Shown: one piece after another, positions 8,016-18,002 of the stretch
Position numbering within the stretch: the stretch's first letter is position 1
How the letters are laid out: every line of letters starts with the position of its first letter
NCBI RefSeq assembly: GCF_000762405.1
Contig: NZ_JRPQ01000101.1
Coordinates: 1 to 37,478 of the forward strand
DNA from: Hoylesella timonensis S9-PR14
GTDB lineage: Bacteria > Bacteroidota > Bacteroidia > Bacteroidales > Bacteroidaceae
DNA length: 37,478 nt
Direction: 5' to 3'
Translations under genes and position numbers: made by a program
Notes under the pieces: generated by a model
What the model saw: only the letters and a program-made list of their open reading frames with translations
Databases searched by the model: none
Told to the model about the DNA's origin: nothing

Positions 8016-10612
8016 CATTACGATTTATTCATTTAATACTTTGCATCAGTGCCTCAATAACACTTGCTGCGCAATCTAACAGTGCACATACACGAGCTTG
8101 GGGTGACATTGAACACCATGGAAGGGCATGGGTAACGAACCTCTCTAAGGATAACAAGATTAGCAAAGGACTACAAGATAGACATATTTCCCTATGGGCA
8201 AGCCATGGCTATTATTATGACCAGCAGAAACAAAAGTGGAAATGGCAACGCCCAAATTTATTTGGTACAACCGAAGACTTGTTTACACAAACCATTGTAG
8301 TGCCGTATTTGATTCCTATGTTAGAAAATGCTGGTGCCAACGTGTTTACACCACGGGAGAGAGATTGGCAAAAACATGAAGTGATTGTGGACAACGATGA
8401 CGAGCGACCTGGCACATCCTATTTGGAAATCAACGTTAATGGAAATTGGGAGAAAGCACCACAAAAAGGCTTTGCAAATCGCAAATCAGTCTACAGTGAT
8501 GGTGAAAATCCGTTTCAACAAGGAACGTGTAGGATGGCACCATCAACCAAACGAAAGAACCCAAGTCTTGTTTCATATCAACCAAATCTACCTCAAGCTG
8601 GAAAATATGCTGTGTATGTGAGTTATCAAACAGTAGAGAAAAGTGTCGATGATGCACAATATATTGTGTATCATAAGGGACAAGAAACCTCTTTCTCGGT
8701 AAATCAACAAATGGGAGGAGGCACATGGGTCTACTTAGGAACATTCGATTTCGATGCTGGCGACAATCCTTATAACCGTGTAGTCATCACCAATCAGTCA
8801 CGAAAGAAACATCGTGTGGTTACCACGGATGCAGTTCGCTTTGGCGGAGGTATGGGAAATATTCAACGAGGTGGAACAGTTAGTGGGATGCCTCGAGCAA
8901 TAGAAGGAGCACGATATTATGCTCAATGGGCGGGTATGCCATATAGCATCTATAGTGGCAATGGGGGCGAAAACGATTATGGCGATGATGTCAACGTGCG
9001 ATCTAAGATGACCAACTGGCTGGCAGGTGGTAGTTGTTACGTTCCTACCCTATCAGGACTTAACGTCCCCATAGAACTTGCGTTAGCTGTTCATAGTGAT
9101 GCGGGCTATTCGTTTGATGGTAAATCGTTAATAGGCTCATTAGCCATCTGTACAACAAATTATAACGGTGGACGCTTAAACGCTGGTATTTCAAGAATGA
9201 CCAGCAAAGATTTCGCAGAAGACCTTCTCAATAATGCTGTCAACGACCTCAGTACGAGTCGACAAAGTTGGACGAAAAGATATTTATGGGATCGGAATTA
9301 TTCGGAAACACGATTGCCAGAAATTCCTTCAGCCATTTTGGAAACCATGTCACACCAAAACTTTCCGGACATGAAGTTGGGACAGGATCCGAATTTCAAG
9401 TTTGCTTTTGCTCGCTCTATCTACAAGACCATCTTAAGATATATCAACAACCAGCACGGAAAGAACTACGTTGTTCAACCACTTCCTCCACAAAATTTCA
9501 ACATTCGATTTACTGGTAAGAATCGGATAAAGTTATCATGGGAGCCTCAATCAGACCTCAAGGAACCAACTGCCTTTCCTAAATCATACAACGTATATGT
9601 GTCAACAGGCACCAGTGGGTTTGATAATGGTAAAAATATCAAGACCACTTCCTACGCTATCGAACTGGAACCAAACGTACCCTATCATTTCAAAATCACC
9701 GCTTGTAACAAAGGCGGAGAAAGTTTTGCCACAGAAATTCTATCGGCATACTACTCCCCTGTGGCGAAACATACTATCTTGGTGGTAAATGGATTTAATC
9801 GTTTGTCTGCTCCCAAGGTGATAGATGATGCATATTCCCAAGGCTTTGATCTCAACCAAGATATTGGTGTCTCTTATGAAAAGACTGCTGGGTGGGCGGG
9901 ATGTCAAACTGTTTTCACCAAATCTACCATGGGTTCGCTCACCGAGAGTGGTTTGGGATTTGGCGGAAATGAATTGGCTGGTAACTTTATCATGGGCAAC
10001 ACCTTTGACTATGTCCGTGACCATACCGAAGCAATCGCTGATACCAAGCAATACAATGTCGTGAGTTGTTCCATGGATGCGGTTCTGGCAAATAAGGTGA
10101 AATTAGGAAAATATCCGTGTATTGATTTCATCTTAGGCTTACAGAAGTATGACCCACATGCGTTGAAGTTTTATAAAACGTTTACACCTCGATTGCAGCA
10201 AATGCTACAAACTTATGCCGAACAGGGAGGAGCACTGTTAGTCAGCGGTTCATATATTGGCTCTGATATGTTCTTAGACACAGAGAAAGCCTTTCTAAGT
10301 AAGGTTCTGAAAGTTTCATATACCCCAACTTTAGAGAGACAACAAAATAATGTTGTGCAAGGTTTAGGACTTCAAATGAATTTTTATCATACGCCAAATG
10401 AAGACCATTATGCAGCCCAAAATCCTGAAGTTCTATCGCCCGAACCGGGTGCCGACTGCGTAATGCAGTACGGTAACGGCACCAGTGCTGCCGTAGCTTA
10501 TAAAGATCAACAATATAGATGTTTCACTATGGGATTTCCTTTTGAGTGTATTATAGACCAAAATAGCAAAAAACAAGTCATGAATGGTATTCTCAAATAC
10601 CTCCTTGATTGA
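8012..10612 (+). CDS. Secreted amidase-like protein with inserted golvesin domain ('xanthan lyase-like')
   Basis: This 866-aa protein has a signal peptide (cleavage near residue 20, LAAQS). It appears to be an Amidase_3-type zinc amidase domain interrupted by a golvesin/xanthan-lyase CBM-like domain. The first half (about 55-120) has SHGYYYD (His65) and LENAGANVFTPRERD. The insert (about 125-280) has the family hallmark GGTWVYLGTFDF followed by RVVIT. The second half resumes at RYYAQWAG, with LALAVHSDAG (His361) and ILETMSHQN (Glu444) in the places of the usual metal His and catalytic Glu. A fibronectin III domain follows (about 490-585), then a Rossmann-like C-terminal region (about 590-866). 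Peptidoglycan is the likely substrate, but polysaccharide binding is also possible; that choice is inference. It overlaps the acyltransferase gene by 4 nt. Confidence 0.82.
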   Translation: MTLRFIHLILCISASITLAAQSNSAHTRAWGDIEHHGRAWVTNLSKDNKISKGLQDRHISLWASHGYYYDQQKQKWKWQRPNLFGTTEDLFTQTIVVPYLIPMLENAGANVFTPRERDWQKHEVIVDNDDERPGTSYLEINVNGNWEKAPQKGFANRKSVYSDGENPFQQGTCRMAPSTKRKNPSLVSYQPNLPQAGKYAVYVSYQTVEKSVDDAQYIVYHKGQETSFSVNQQMGGGTWVYLGTFDFDAGDNPYNRVVITNQSRKKHRVVTTDAVRFGGGMGNIQRGGTVSGMPRAIEGARYYAQWAGMPYSIYSGNGGENDYGDDVNVRSKMTNWLAGGSCYVPTLSGLNVPIELALAVHSDAGYSFDGKSLIGSLAICTTNYNGGRLNAGISRMTSKDFAEDLLNNAVNDLSTSRQSWTKRYLWDRNYSETRLPEIPSAILETMSHQNFPDMKLGQDPNFKFAFARSIYKTILRYINNQHGKNYVVQPLPPQNFNIRFTGKNRIKLSWEPQSDLKEPTAFPKSYNVYVSTGTSGFDNGKNIKTTSYAIELEPNVPYHFKITACNKGGESFATEILSAYYSPVAKHTILVVNGFNRLSAPKVIDDAYSQGFDLNQDIGVSYEKTAGWAGCQTVFTKSTMGSLTESGLGFGGNELAGNFIMGNTFDYVRDHTEAIADTKQYNVVSCSMDAVLANKVKLGKYPCIDFILGLQKYDPHALKFYKTFTPRLQQMLQTYAEQGGALLVSGSYIGSDMFLDTEKAFLSKVLKVSYTPTLERQQNNVVQGLGLQMNFYHTPNEDHYAAQNPEVLSPEPGADCVMQYGNGTSAAVAYKDQQYRCFTMGFPFECIIDQNSKKQVMNGILKYLLD

Positions 10613-10676
10613 TATTTCGAGCATCTGTCTGTGTGCACATTCAAAATAATATATACCTTTTAATACAATATCGTTT

Positions 10677-11048
10677 ATGGGAAATTTAAATTTTATGGAT
10701 CACAACATCATGTACAAAATCCAAACGAATCCATCGGGTACACGATCAATGGAGATTACAGATGAGCAGTTAGCTACCATTATGAAATATTCTCTGTTTC
10801 GTAATCTTGTAGACAGTACTGGTTTTATTGATGAAGAAGTACTTGACAAGCTGAAACTAAATGTGCGCTCTCTTTTAGAATCAGAAGCCAACTTGGATAA
10901 AAGTCTGCTCGATTTGTGCTTAGACGTGATTTATCATCCAAACATGAAAGCCTTTGGACTTCACCAATTGGTTTTGTTATATATCGACTGGACCAACCAA
11001 CAAGAGCAGAACGACGCTGTGAATGAAGAGGAGAAAGACAACCGTTAA
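10677..11048 (+). CDS. Hypothetical protein, 123 aa
   Basis: This is an acidic, soluble, mostly helical protein without a signal peptide. It contains MEITDEQLATIMKYSLFRNL (24-43), then VDSTGFIDEEVLDKLKLN, and an acidic Glu/Asn-rich tail. No known domain is recognised. The ATG at 10677 is the longest choice; ATGs at codons 7 and 12 are equally plausible. It sits 64 nt after the amidase-like gene on the same strand and may share its transcript. Confidence 0.65.
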   Translation: MGNLNFMDHNIMYKIQTNPSGTRSMEITDEQLATIMKYSLFRNLVDSTGFIDEEVLDKLKLNVRSLLESEANLDKSLLDLCLDVIYHPNMKAFGLHQLVLLYIDWTNQQEQNDAVNEEEKDNR

Positions 11049-11281
11049 ACACTGATAAGAGGTAAAACGCAGTGAAATATCGAAAAGGCAATCACAAATG
11101 AACGATACAGAACCTACGTCCTACTGTTCTTGGGAGTACCATTCATATTCGCTTCTGAACTTTCTTTCTCCACTTATTCCACATGAATAAGGTCAATTCT
11201 ACGCTTGTAAAGGAGTTCTTAATCGTTAGAGATACCATTCGTTTCACTGTGTTCGACAAAAATAATTAAAAGCAATACTCG

Positions 11282-13276
11282 TTGAAGAATTATCAACTTA
11301 CAGACTTCCTCCCTACCACTAAAAAGGAATGTCAATTAAGAGGATGGGATCAATTGGATGTCATTCTCTTTTCGGGTGACGCATACGTCGATCATCCCTC
11401 GTTTGGGGTGGCAGTCATTGGGCGCATGTTAGAAGCTGCAGGTTATCGTGTTGCCATTGTTCCGCAACCCGACTGGCACGGAGACTATCGTGACTTTAAG
11501 AAGTTAGGAAAGCCAAAATTATTCTTTGGCATCTCTCCGGGATGCATGGATTCCATGGTGAATAAGTACACAGCCAATAAAAGACTTCGCCATGAAGACG
11601 CCTACAGTCCTGACGGTCGTCATGATTGCCGACCAGAATATCCCACCATTGTTTACACCAAAATATTAAAGCAGCTATACCCTGATATACCCGTTGTGTT
11701 GGGAGGAATAGAAGCCTCCATGCGTAGACTCACCCACTATGACTATTGGCAAGACAAACTTCAGAAGTGCATCTTGTGCGACGCAGGTGCTGACATGATT
11801 TTATACGGCATGGGAGCCAAGTCTGTTCTTACATTATGTGAGCGCCTTTCGGCTGGCGAGCAGATACAGCACATCCACGACATTCCGCAAACAGTTTATT
11901 TAGCCCAAAAGGATGATATAGAAGGAGGTATTGGGGAAGACGACATTCTCCTGAATAGTCACGAAGAATGCGTACAAAACAAAAAAGCTCAAGCAGAAAA
12001 CTTTAAGCATATTGAAGAAGAGTCGAATAAGATACATGCACAAAGACTCATTCAAAAGGTAGGTCACCAATATGCTGTTGTCAATCCTCCCTATCCAACG
12101 TTGACCACGAACGAGATTGATGCTTATTACGATTTGCCTTACACACGTGTACCCCATCTTAAATATAAAGGTAAAAGAATCCCAGCTTATGAAATGATTA
12201 AATTCTCTGTGAACATTCACCAAGGCTGTTTTGGAGGTTGTGCTTTCTGTACTATTTCTGCTCATCAAGGAAAATTTGTGGCATGTCGTTCGAAAGAAAG
12301 TATTCTGTCAGAGGTCAAAAAGGTGATTGATATGCCCGACTTTAAGGGTTATCTTTCAGATTTGGGCGGTCCTTCTGCTAATATGTATGGCATGAGTGGA
12401 AAAAATCATAAAGCTTGTGAGCACTGTAAACGTCCCTCCTGCATTCACCCACAGATATGCCCGAATTTGAATACCGATCATAGCAAACTTCTTGAAATCT
12501 ATCATGCCGTAGACGCATTACCAGGCATTAAAAAGAGTTTTGTCAGTAGTGGCGTTCGTTACGATCTCCTCTTACACACGAGTAAGGATGCAAAAACGAA
12601 CGAAGCTGCACAGCGATACACAAGAGAACTAATTAGAAACCACGTCAGTGGACGATTGAAAGTGGCACCAGAGCATACGTCCGACCATGTTCTGCAATTG
12701 ATGCGTAAGCCTTCATTCAAACAGTTTGAGCAATTCAAACAGCTTTTTGACAAAATCAATCAAGAAGAAAATCTAAACCAACAGTTGATTCCTTATTTCA
12801 TTAGTAGTCACCCCGGTTGTCATGCAGCAGATATGGCAGACCTTGCTGTAAAGACAAAGAAGCTCAACTTTCAACTGGAGCAAGTGCAAGACTTCACACC
12901 TACGCCCATGACGGTGAGTACAGAAACGTGGTACACGGGATATGATCCTTACACATTAGAACCTGTTTTCAGTGCAAAATCGCCAAAAGATAAACTTGCT
13001 CAACGGCAATTCTTCTTTTGGTATAAATCCGAAGAAAGGCAGAATATTGAGCGTGAGCTGAGAAAAATGGGCAAACAAGAACTCATCCAAGGGTTATTGG
13101 GAGATACACCTAAATTCTTTGTCCGAAAAGGGAAAGAGAAACAGCAGCACTCATCGAACCGTAAAAAGAAGGGGAAACCTTCATATAACCCAAATTTTAC
13201 TGAAGAACAAAACAAAAAGTACCGCACTACCAGCAACCAAAAGCATCGCCCAAACACGAAAAAAGGACATCCATAA
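11282..13276 (+). CDS. YgiQ-family radical SAM protein
   Basis: YgiQ proteins are radical SAM enzymes of unknown reaction (UPF0313). The 664-aa product has the long N-terminal domain with FSGDAYVDHPSFG (30-42) and GGIEASMRRL (141-150), then the radical SAM core with the cluster motif CFGGCAFC (Cys316, Cys320, Cys323), and the YgiQ-specific Cys-rich insert CKRPSCIHPQICPN. The Lys-rich tail (from about 620) is typical. The start is a TTG at 11282: an in-frame stop lies five codons upstream and no ATG is available there, while the TDFLPTTKKE sequence straight after the start matches the family N-terminus. The cytoplasmic role is unknown. Confidence 0.92.
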   Translation: MKNYQLTDFLPTTKKECQLRGWDQLDVILFSGDAYVDHPSFGVAVIGRMLEAAGYRVAIVPQPDWHGDYRDFKKLGKPKLFFGISPGCMDSMVNKYTANKRLRHEDAYSPDGRHDCRPEYPTIVYTKILKQLYPDIPVVLGGIEASMRRLTHYDYWQDKLQKCILCDAGADMILYGMGAKSVLTLCERLSAGEQIQHIHDIPQTVYLAQKDDIEGGIGEDDILLNSHEECVQNKKAQAENFKHIEEESNKIHAQRLIQKVGHQYAVVNPPYPTLTTNEIDAYYDLPYTRVPHLKYKGKRIPAYEMIKFSVNIHQGCFGGCAFCTISAHQGKFVACRSKESILSEVKKVIDMPDFKGYLSDLGGPSANMYGMSGKNHKACEHCKRPSCIHPQICPNLNTDHSKLLEIYHAVDALPGIKKSFVSSGVRYDLLLHTSKDAKTNEAAQRYTRELIRNHVSGRLKVAPEHTSDHVLQLMRKPSFKQFEQFKQLFDKINQEENLNQQLIPYFISSHPGCHAADMADLAVKTKKLNFQLEQVQDFTPTPMTVSTETWYTGYDPYTLEPVFSAKSPKDKLAQRQFFFWYKSEERQNIERELRKMGKQELIQGLLGDTPKFFVRKGKEKQQHSSNRKKKGKPSYNPNFTEEQNKKYRTTSNQKHRPNTKKGHP

Positions 13277-13500
13277 AACCTTGGAGGATATCATTAACAG
13301 CATAAAGTTAGAACTGCCAACGACACTACTAAAGATGCTTAACCTCGCTACGAAGAAATAACAAGCCATTTAGGGGCGATTCAAAATAAGTTCACCGACT
13401 CTTTTAACCGCAGATCCTCACGGTTCTTTCATTGACGTGGCGCATGACATGAGCTGATACCGAAGCGGATGCTGCACATGTTTTGATAACAAATAAAAAC

Positions 13501-13528
13501 AGGAGATATATCTTTGCATATACCTCCT
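13501..13528 (-). terminator. Intrinsic terminator after the gyrA-TPR unit
   Basis: AGGAG then TATAT pairs with ATATA then CTCCT around a 6-nt loop, 10 of 11 positions paired. On the minus strand the hairpin is followed by GTTTTTATTTG, a U-rich tract. It lies 28 nt past the TPR gene stop. Confidence 0.8.
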
Positions 13529-13555
13529 GCTATTCTTTAATGAAAGAGATTAAAC

Positions 13556-14782
13556 TTACTTCACCATCTTTTCCATTTCTTTTGTCCGGCTATCGTCAGC
13601 TCCGTAAAGCGTGTAGTAGCACTGATATAGCGGATAACTCCAGTTGGCACGCTCTTTATTTGGGTCTAAGTCACGTGCTTTCTCTAAATATACCTTTGAT
13701 TGTGCGTACAAACTCTTTTGCTCTTGTGATGCGTTAAGAGCCTGCGCTTTTGAGTTGAGACAGAATCCTAAATAGGTGAGCACGAGCGCATCCTTGTCAT
13801 TGATAGCAATTGCCTTTTTATAACCAGCAATCGCTTCATCCCATTGACCTGCATTCATGGCTGACTGTGCTTTCATTGCCAATGCCATAAAATTATTAGG
13901 ATCTTTCTGAAGCTTTTCTGAGATGAGCTGATTCAGTTCATCTTTCTTGTTCATACTACTGTACATGGCACTCAAAGAACCGAAAACTTGGTCACTACCG
14001 TTTTCTTGTACATAGAGCTGTTTCAGACTTTCAATTGCTTTCAGCGAGTCGGCATTAGAAGTCAAACCTTGCGTAATCAAGTATGATTTCAGGTTCAAAG
14101 CCTCTTTATGCGTGTCCTGCGCTGTATCCTTGAGAGCTACATCCACATATTGATGTGCCAAATCTACTTTTTTATTCTGATAAGCATAAACGGCAGCCAC
14201 ACGAGCCACTTCACCTAAATATTGGTCATAAGCTGGTTTGTTAGCTACATCCTTGAATAAATCGGCTTCAGACGAACTTACATACAAACCAAAGTTTTTC
14301 ATTGCACTCTGATTGTCGTTCTTTTTACTTGCCTCTTGTCCCCCATTGATCAGTTGTGGACGGATGTTAAATAAACGCGTCTGATTGTTTTTATGAAACT
14401 TAGGTCTCACTTTTCCTTTCGCATTTGGCATCATGTCGTACTTATCCGCTTCGACACCAGCTGTAATGGCAGCGTACACAGCATCATAGAAACCAACCGT
14501 ATCATAGGGTTGTGTGTCTCCTTTCTTCAGTTGTTCAGCGAGCATGTTCTTCTCAATGATTTCTTGCTCCTTGTTTACTTTTTCCATCGCAAGGTCTACC
14601 AACTTGTTGTAAGCCTTTGCTTTCTCTTCATTACTTGTCAATTGAGATAAATTTGATTTAATCAAACTTTCTGCCTCAACAAATGTTTTTGCGGACAGGA
14701 TGGCTTTCAATGCGTCACTATCAGCGGCAAATGCCGTTGAGACTCCTAAAGCCATGGCTGCTAAGAACATTAATTTTTTCAT
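13556..14782 (-). CDS. Periplasmic tetratricopeptide-repeat protein
   Basis: This 408-aa protein has a clear signal peptide (MKKLMFLAAMALG, cleavage after AFA near residue 19), so it works beyond the inner membrane. The body is alpha-helical. TPR-like units are clearest at about 290-395, with MALAMKAQSAMNAGQWDEAI then YKKAIAINDKDALVLTYLG then YLEKARDLDPN. No catalytic motif is seen, and TPR domains usually bind protein partners. It starts 31 nt after the gyrA stop and the pair ends in a strong terminator, so it is probably co-transcribed with gyrA. No functional link to gyrase is evident. Confidence 0.82.
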   Translation of the reverse strand: MKKLMFLAAMALGVSTAFAADSDALKAILSAKTFVEAESLIKSNLSQLTSNEEKAKAYNKLVDLAMEKVNKEQEIIEKNMLAEQLKKGDTQPYDTVGFYDAVYAAITAGVEADKYDMMPNAKGKVRPKFHKNNQTRLFNIRPQLINGGQEASKKNDNQSAMKNFGLYVSSSEADLFKDVANKPAYDQYLGEVARVAAVYAYQNKKVDLAHQYVDVALKDTAQDTHKEALNLKSYLITQGLTSNADSLKAIESLKQLYVQENGSDQVFGSLSAMYSSMNKKDELNQLISEKLQKDPNNFMALAMKAQSAMNAGQWDEAIAGYKKAIAINDKDALVLTYLGFCLNSKAQALNASQEQKSLYAQSKVYLEKARDLDPNKERANWSYPLYQCYYTLYGADDSRTKEMEKMVK

Positions 14783-14812
14783 ATTCTTACATTTTTAAAA
14801 TTTATTTTTAAT

Positions 14813-17431
14813 TTAACTATCACTATCATTTTCGTCTTCGATATCATCAAAATCCACTAAAGGCGCATGGTCTTCCTGGTCTTCAGCAAGCTCTGACGGT
14901 CTCGATTCATTTTCTTCATCTTGTGTTTTATCCCACTCTGAACGGTTATCTTCTTCAAAAGAAGCTTCTAATTCCGAACTCATCGTGCGACACACACTTG
15001 CAATGATGTCATTTTTCTTAGAGAGATTGATTAAGCGAACCCCCTGTGTTGCTCTACCCATCACTCTACATTCTGCAACAGACAAGCGAATGGTGATACC
15101 GCTTTTGTTGATAATCATCAAATCGTTGTCATCGGTCACATTCTTTATAGCTACCAAACGTCCAGTCTTGTCGGTGATGCTCATGGTCTTCACACCCTTA
15201 CCACCACGATTGGTCTTGCGATAATCTTCTACTAAAGTACGTTTACCGTATCCATTTTCGCTGACAACCATCACTGTCTCGTTAATAGGATCATCAACAA
15301 CAATCATGCCAATCACCGCATCGTCGCCGTCGTCAAGGCGCATACCGCGTACACCAGTGGCTGTTCTTCCCATGACACGAATGGTTCGCTCATCAAATCT
15401 TACAGCCCTACCATTACGGTTTGCCATAATCAGTTCGTTCTCACCGTTGGTCAACCGAACATCTACCACTTCATCGCCCTCGGCAATATTGATAGCAATC
15501 ACACCGTTGGTACGTGGACGTGAGTAAGCTTCCAAGCAAGTCTTCTTCACAGTTCCATTCTTTGTGGCGAACACTACGTAGTGCGAATTGATGAACTCTT
15601 CATCGTCCAACCCACGTAATCGCAAGATGGCATTGATAGCATCGTCACTTTCTATATTCAATAAATTTTGAATAGCACGACCCTTTGAATCCTTTGTTCC
15701 TTCAGGAATATTATAACACTTCAACCAGTAGCAACGTCCTTTCTTGGTGAAGAACAACATGGTTTGATGCATCGTGGCTGGATAGATAAACTCTGTAAAG
15801 TCGGCATTGCGATGGGTAGCACCCTTTGACCCTACTCCGCCACGAGCCTGTTCGCGGAAGTCGGACAGTGGTGTTCGCTTGATATATCCCAAGTGGCTCA
15901 CCGTTATCACAACAGGGTCATTGGGATAGAAGTCTTCGGCATTGAACTCATGCTCATCGGGAATGATTTTTGTACGACGGTCATCGCCATACTTTTCCTT
16001 CACCTCATTGAGTTCGTCCTTCATTACCTTTTTACATAGTTCAGGATCGGATAAGATATTTTCCAAGTAAGCAATGAGTTTCTCCAACTCATCGAACTCT
16101 GCATGCAACTGTTCCAAACGCAAACCTGTTAACTGCGACAAGCGCATATCAACAATAGCCTTGCTCTGCAATTCATCCAAGTCAAAGCGTTTCTCCAAAT
16201 TGGTTTGCGCCTCGGCTGGCGTCTTACTGCCTCGAATGATGTGTACTACTTCGTCAATGTTGTCGCAAGCAATAATCAGACCTTTGAGTATGTGTGCTCT
16301 GTCTTGCGCTTTCTTCAGTTCGAATTTGGTTCGACGAATGGTTACATCATGACGATGCTCCACAAAATACTTCACACACTCTTTCAGACTTAGCAAACGC
16401 GGACGTCCATTCACCAAGGCGATGTTATTCACCGAGAACGAACTTTGCAAGGCTGTCATCTTGAAGAGCTTGTTCAAAATCACGTTGGCATTGGCATCAC
16501 GCTTAACATCAATCACGATACGCATACCTTGGCGTCCCGATTCGTCATTTGCATTGGCGATACCATCCAGCTTGCCTTCTTTCACCAAGTTAGCGATATA
16601 CTCAATCAGCTGTTGCTTATTGACGCCATAAGGTATTTCGGTAATGACAATTTTATCATGACTCTCATCACTTTCTATCTCTGCTTTGGCACGAAGTATG
16701 ATGCGTCCACGTCCTGTTTCGTACGCATCCTTTACACCCTGTAATCCATAGATATAACCTCCAGTAGGAAAGTCAGGTGCTTGGATATATTGCATCAGCT
16801 CCTCCAATTCGATGTCAGGGTTGTCGATATAAGCGCAACAACCATCTATTACTTCACGCAGGTTATGCGTTGGCATGTTCGTAGCCATACCCACAGCAAT
16901 ACCGTTACCACCGTTTACCAGCAGGTTAGGTATCTTTGTTGGCATTACAGTTGGTTCCACCAGCGTATCATCAAAGTTGTTAGCCATATCCACGGTGTCT
17001 TTGTCCAAGTCATCCATGATATGCTCGCCCATCTTTGCCAATCGACATTCTGTATAACGCATGGCAGCTGCGGAGTCTCCGTCAACACTACCAAAGTTTC
17101 CTTGACCGTCTACAAGTGTGTAACGCATGTTCCAATCTTGCGCCAAACGCACCAATGCGCCATAGACTGAACTGTCTCCGTGGGGGTGATACTTACCCAG
17201 TACCTCACCCACTACGCGCGCACATTTCTTATAGGGCTTGTCACTGGTGTTGCCGATGCCTAACATTCCGTATAATATACGGCGATGTACGGGCTTAAAT
17301 CCGTCCCGAACATCTGGCAAGGCACGTGCTACAATGACAGACATCGAATAATCTATGTAGGAAGATTTCATCTCTTCCTCTATGTTAATCTTAATAATCC
17401 TGTCGTGATCGACTGTTTGATTTTCGTCCAT
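14813..17431 (-). CDS. gyrA: DNA gyrase subunit A
   Basis: GyrA is the DNA-cleaving subunit of gyrase, which introduces negative supercoils with GyrB. The 872-aa product contains ARALPDVRDGFKPVHRRILYG (from residue 35), the quinolone-determining region HPHGDSSVYGALVRLAQ (82-98), the catalytic Tyr126 in AAMRYTECR, and the GyrA-box QARGGVG that separates gyrase from topoisomerase IV. Six-bladed C-terminal repeats follow, for example NRNGRAVRF and NKSGITIRLS. The protein ends in a long acidic tail of about 55 residues rich in Asp and Glu. Compared with E. coli numbering (offset 4), Ser83 is kept as Ser87, while the Asp87 position is Gly91. It leads a two-gene unit with the TPR gene. Confidence 0.96.
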   Translation of the reverse strand: MDENQTVDHDRIIKINIEEEMKSSYIDYSMSVIVARALPDVRDGFKPVHRRILYGMLGIGNTSDKPYKKCARVVGEVLGKYHPHGDSSVYGALVRLAQDWNMRYTLVDGQGNFGSVDGDSAAAMRYTECRLAKMGEHIMDDLDKDTVDMANNFDDTLVEPTVMPTKIPNLLVNGGNGIAVGMATNMPTHNLREVIDGCCAYIDNPDIELEELMQYIQAPDFPTGGYIYGLQGVKDAYETGRGRIILRAKAEIESDESHDKIVITEIPYGVNKQQLIEYIANLVKEGKLDGIANANDESGRQGMRIVIDVKRDANANVILNKLFKMTALQSSFSVNNIALVNGRPRLLSLKECVKYFVEHRHDVTIRRTKFELKKAQDRAHILKGLIIACDNIDEVVHIIRGSKTPAEAQTNLEKRFDLDELQSKAIVDMRLSQLTGLRLEQLHAEFDELEKLIAYLENILSDPELCKKVMKDELNEVKEKYGDDRRTKIIPDEHEFNAEDFYPNDPVVITVSHLGYIKRTPLSDFREQARGGVGSKGATHRNADFTEFIYPATMHQTMLFFTKKGRCYWLKCYNIPEGTKDSKGRAIQNLLNIESDDAINAILRLRGLDDEEFINSHYVVFATKNGTVKKTCLEAYSRPRTNGVIAINIAEGDEVVDVRLTNGENELIMANRNGRAVRFDERTIRVMGRTATGVRGMRLDDGDDAVIGMIVVDDPINETVMVVSENGYGKRTLVEDYRKTNRGGKGVKTMSITDKTGRLVAIKNVTDDNDLMIINKSGITIRLSVAECRVMGRATQGVRLINLSKKNDIIASVCRTMSSELEASFEEDNRSEWDKTQDEENESRPSELAEDQEDHAPLVDFDDIEDENDSDS

Positions 17432-17966
17432 TCTCTAATACTAAAGTTTTATTATATCCATAATGTAGAAGTTAACTATTGCGATAATCACAGCACTTCT
17501 ATCGTGTACTTTCTTATTTTCTAACGTTATTTTTTACCACGAAATTGCCTACAAGGGCATTTTTATTCGCTTAGCGGCGTTTTGTGGCGTTGTAATCATT
17601 TGCTAAAGTACGATTTTTTTTTGAATAAAATCGCTTAGAAGCAAAAAAAATCACTAATTTAAGCATTATTACGACATCAAAACGCGAAAGCCACCAACTA
17701 ACATCACTTCTCAAAGACCGTCATTTCGTCTATACACCTATTATTATATAAGGGCAATGGTGTTTGAAGGTCAGAATGAAGGTCCATTGATAGAAGCTAT
17801 CCAAAATCAAAAAAAACGGCAGTTCAAAAATGTGTGAATTGTGATGAGTACACACTCCACTTCTCTTGATACATGACAAGAAAATAAAGATTTTTGGAAA
17901 AAATAACCGATAATTCTCGCTGTGTGGGTACACAGTTTTATATTGTAAAAAAAACATGGAAAAACA
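17432..17966. other. Gene-free leader and upstream region of gyrA
   Basis: No credible gene is seen. The gyrA promoter must lie here on the minus strand, but only a weak -7 match (TACTTTAG near 17602-17609) is visible. A small hairpin CGATTTT/AAAATCG spans 17611-17633. A 75-codon minus-strand frame at 17730-17957 is rejected as chance. Confidence 0.4.
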
Positions 17967-17997
17967 TTTGGAGGAATTAAAAAAAACGCTAACTTTG
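17967..17997 (+). promoter_or_regulatory. Perfect Bacteroidetes promoter for a candidate small RNA
   Basis: TTTG (17967-17970), a 19-nt spacer and TAACTTTG (17990-17997) match the Bacteroides fragilis-type consensus TTTG-N19-21-TAnnTTTG exactly. Transcription should begin near 18003. There is no gene on this strand for 2.5 kb downstream. Confidence 0.75.
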
Positions 17998-18002
17998 CAA
18001 CT

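Noticed and set aside
17730..17957. 75-codon minus-strand frame upstream of gyrA
   Set aside because: It is Phe-rich by virtue of AT-rich sequence, has no partner signals, and lies in a gap best explained by regulatory sequence.
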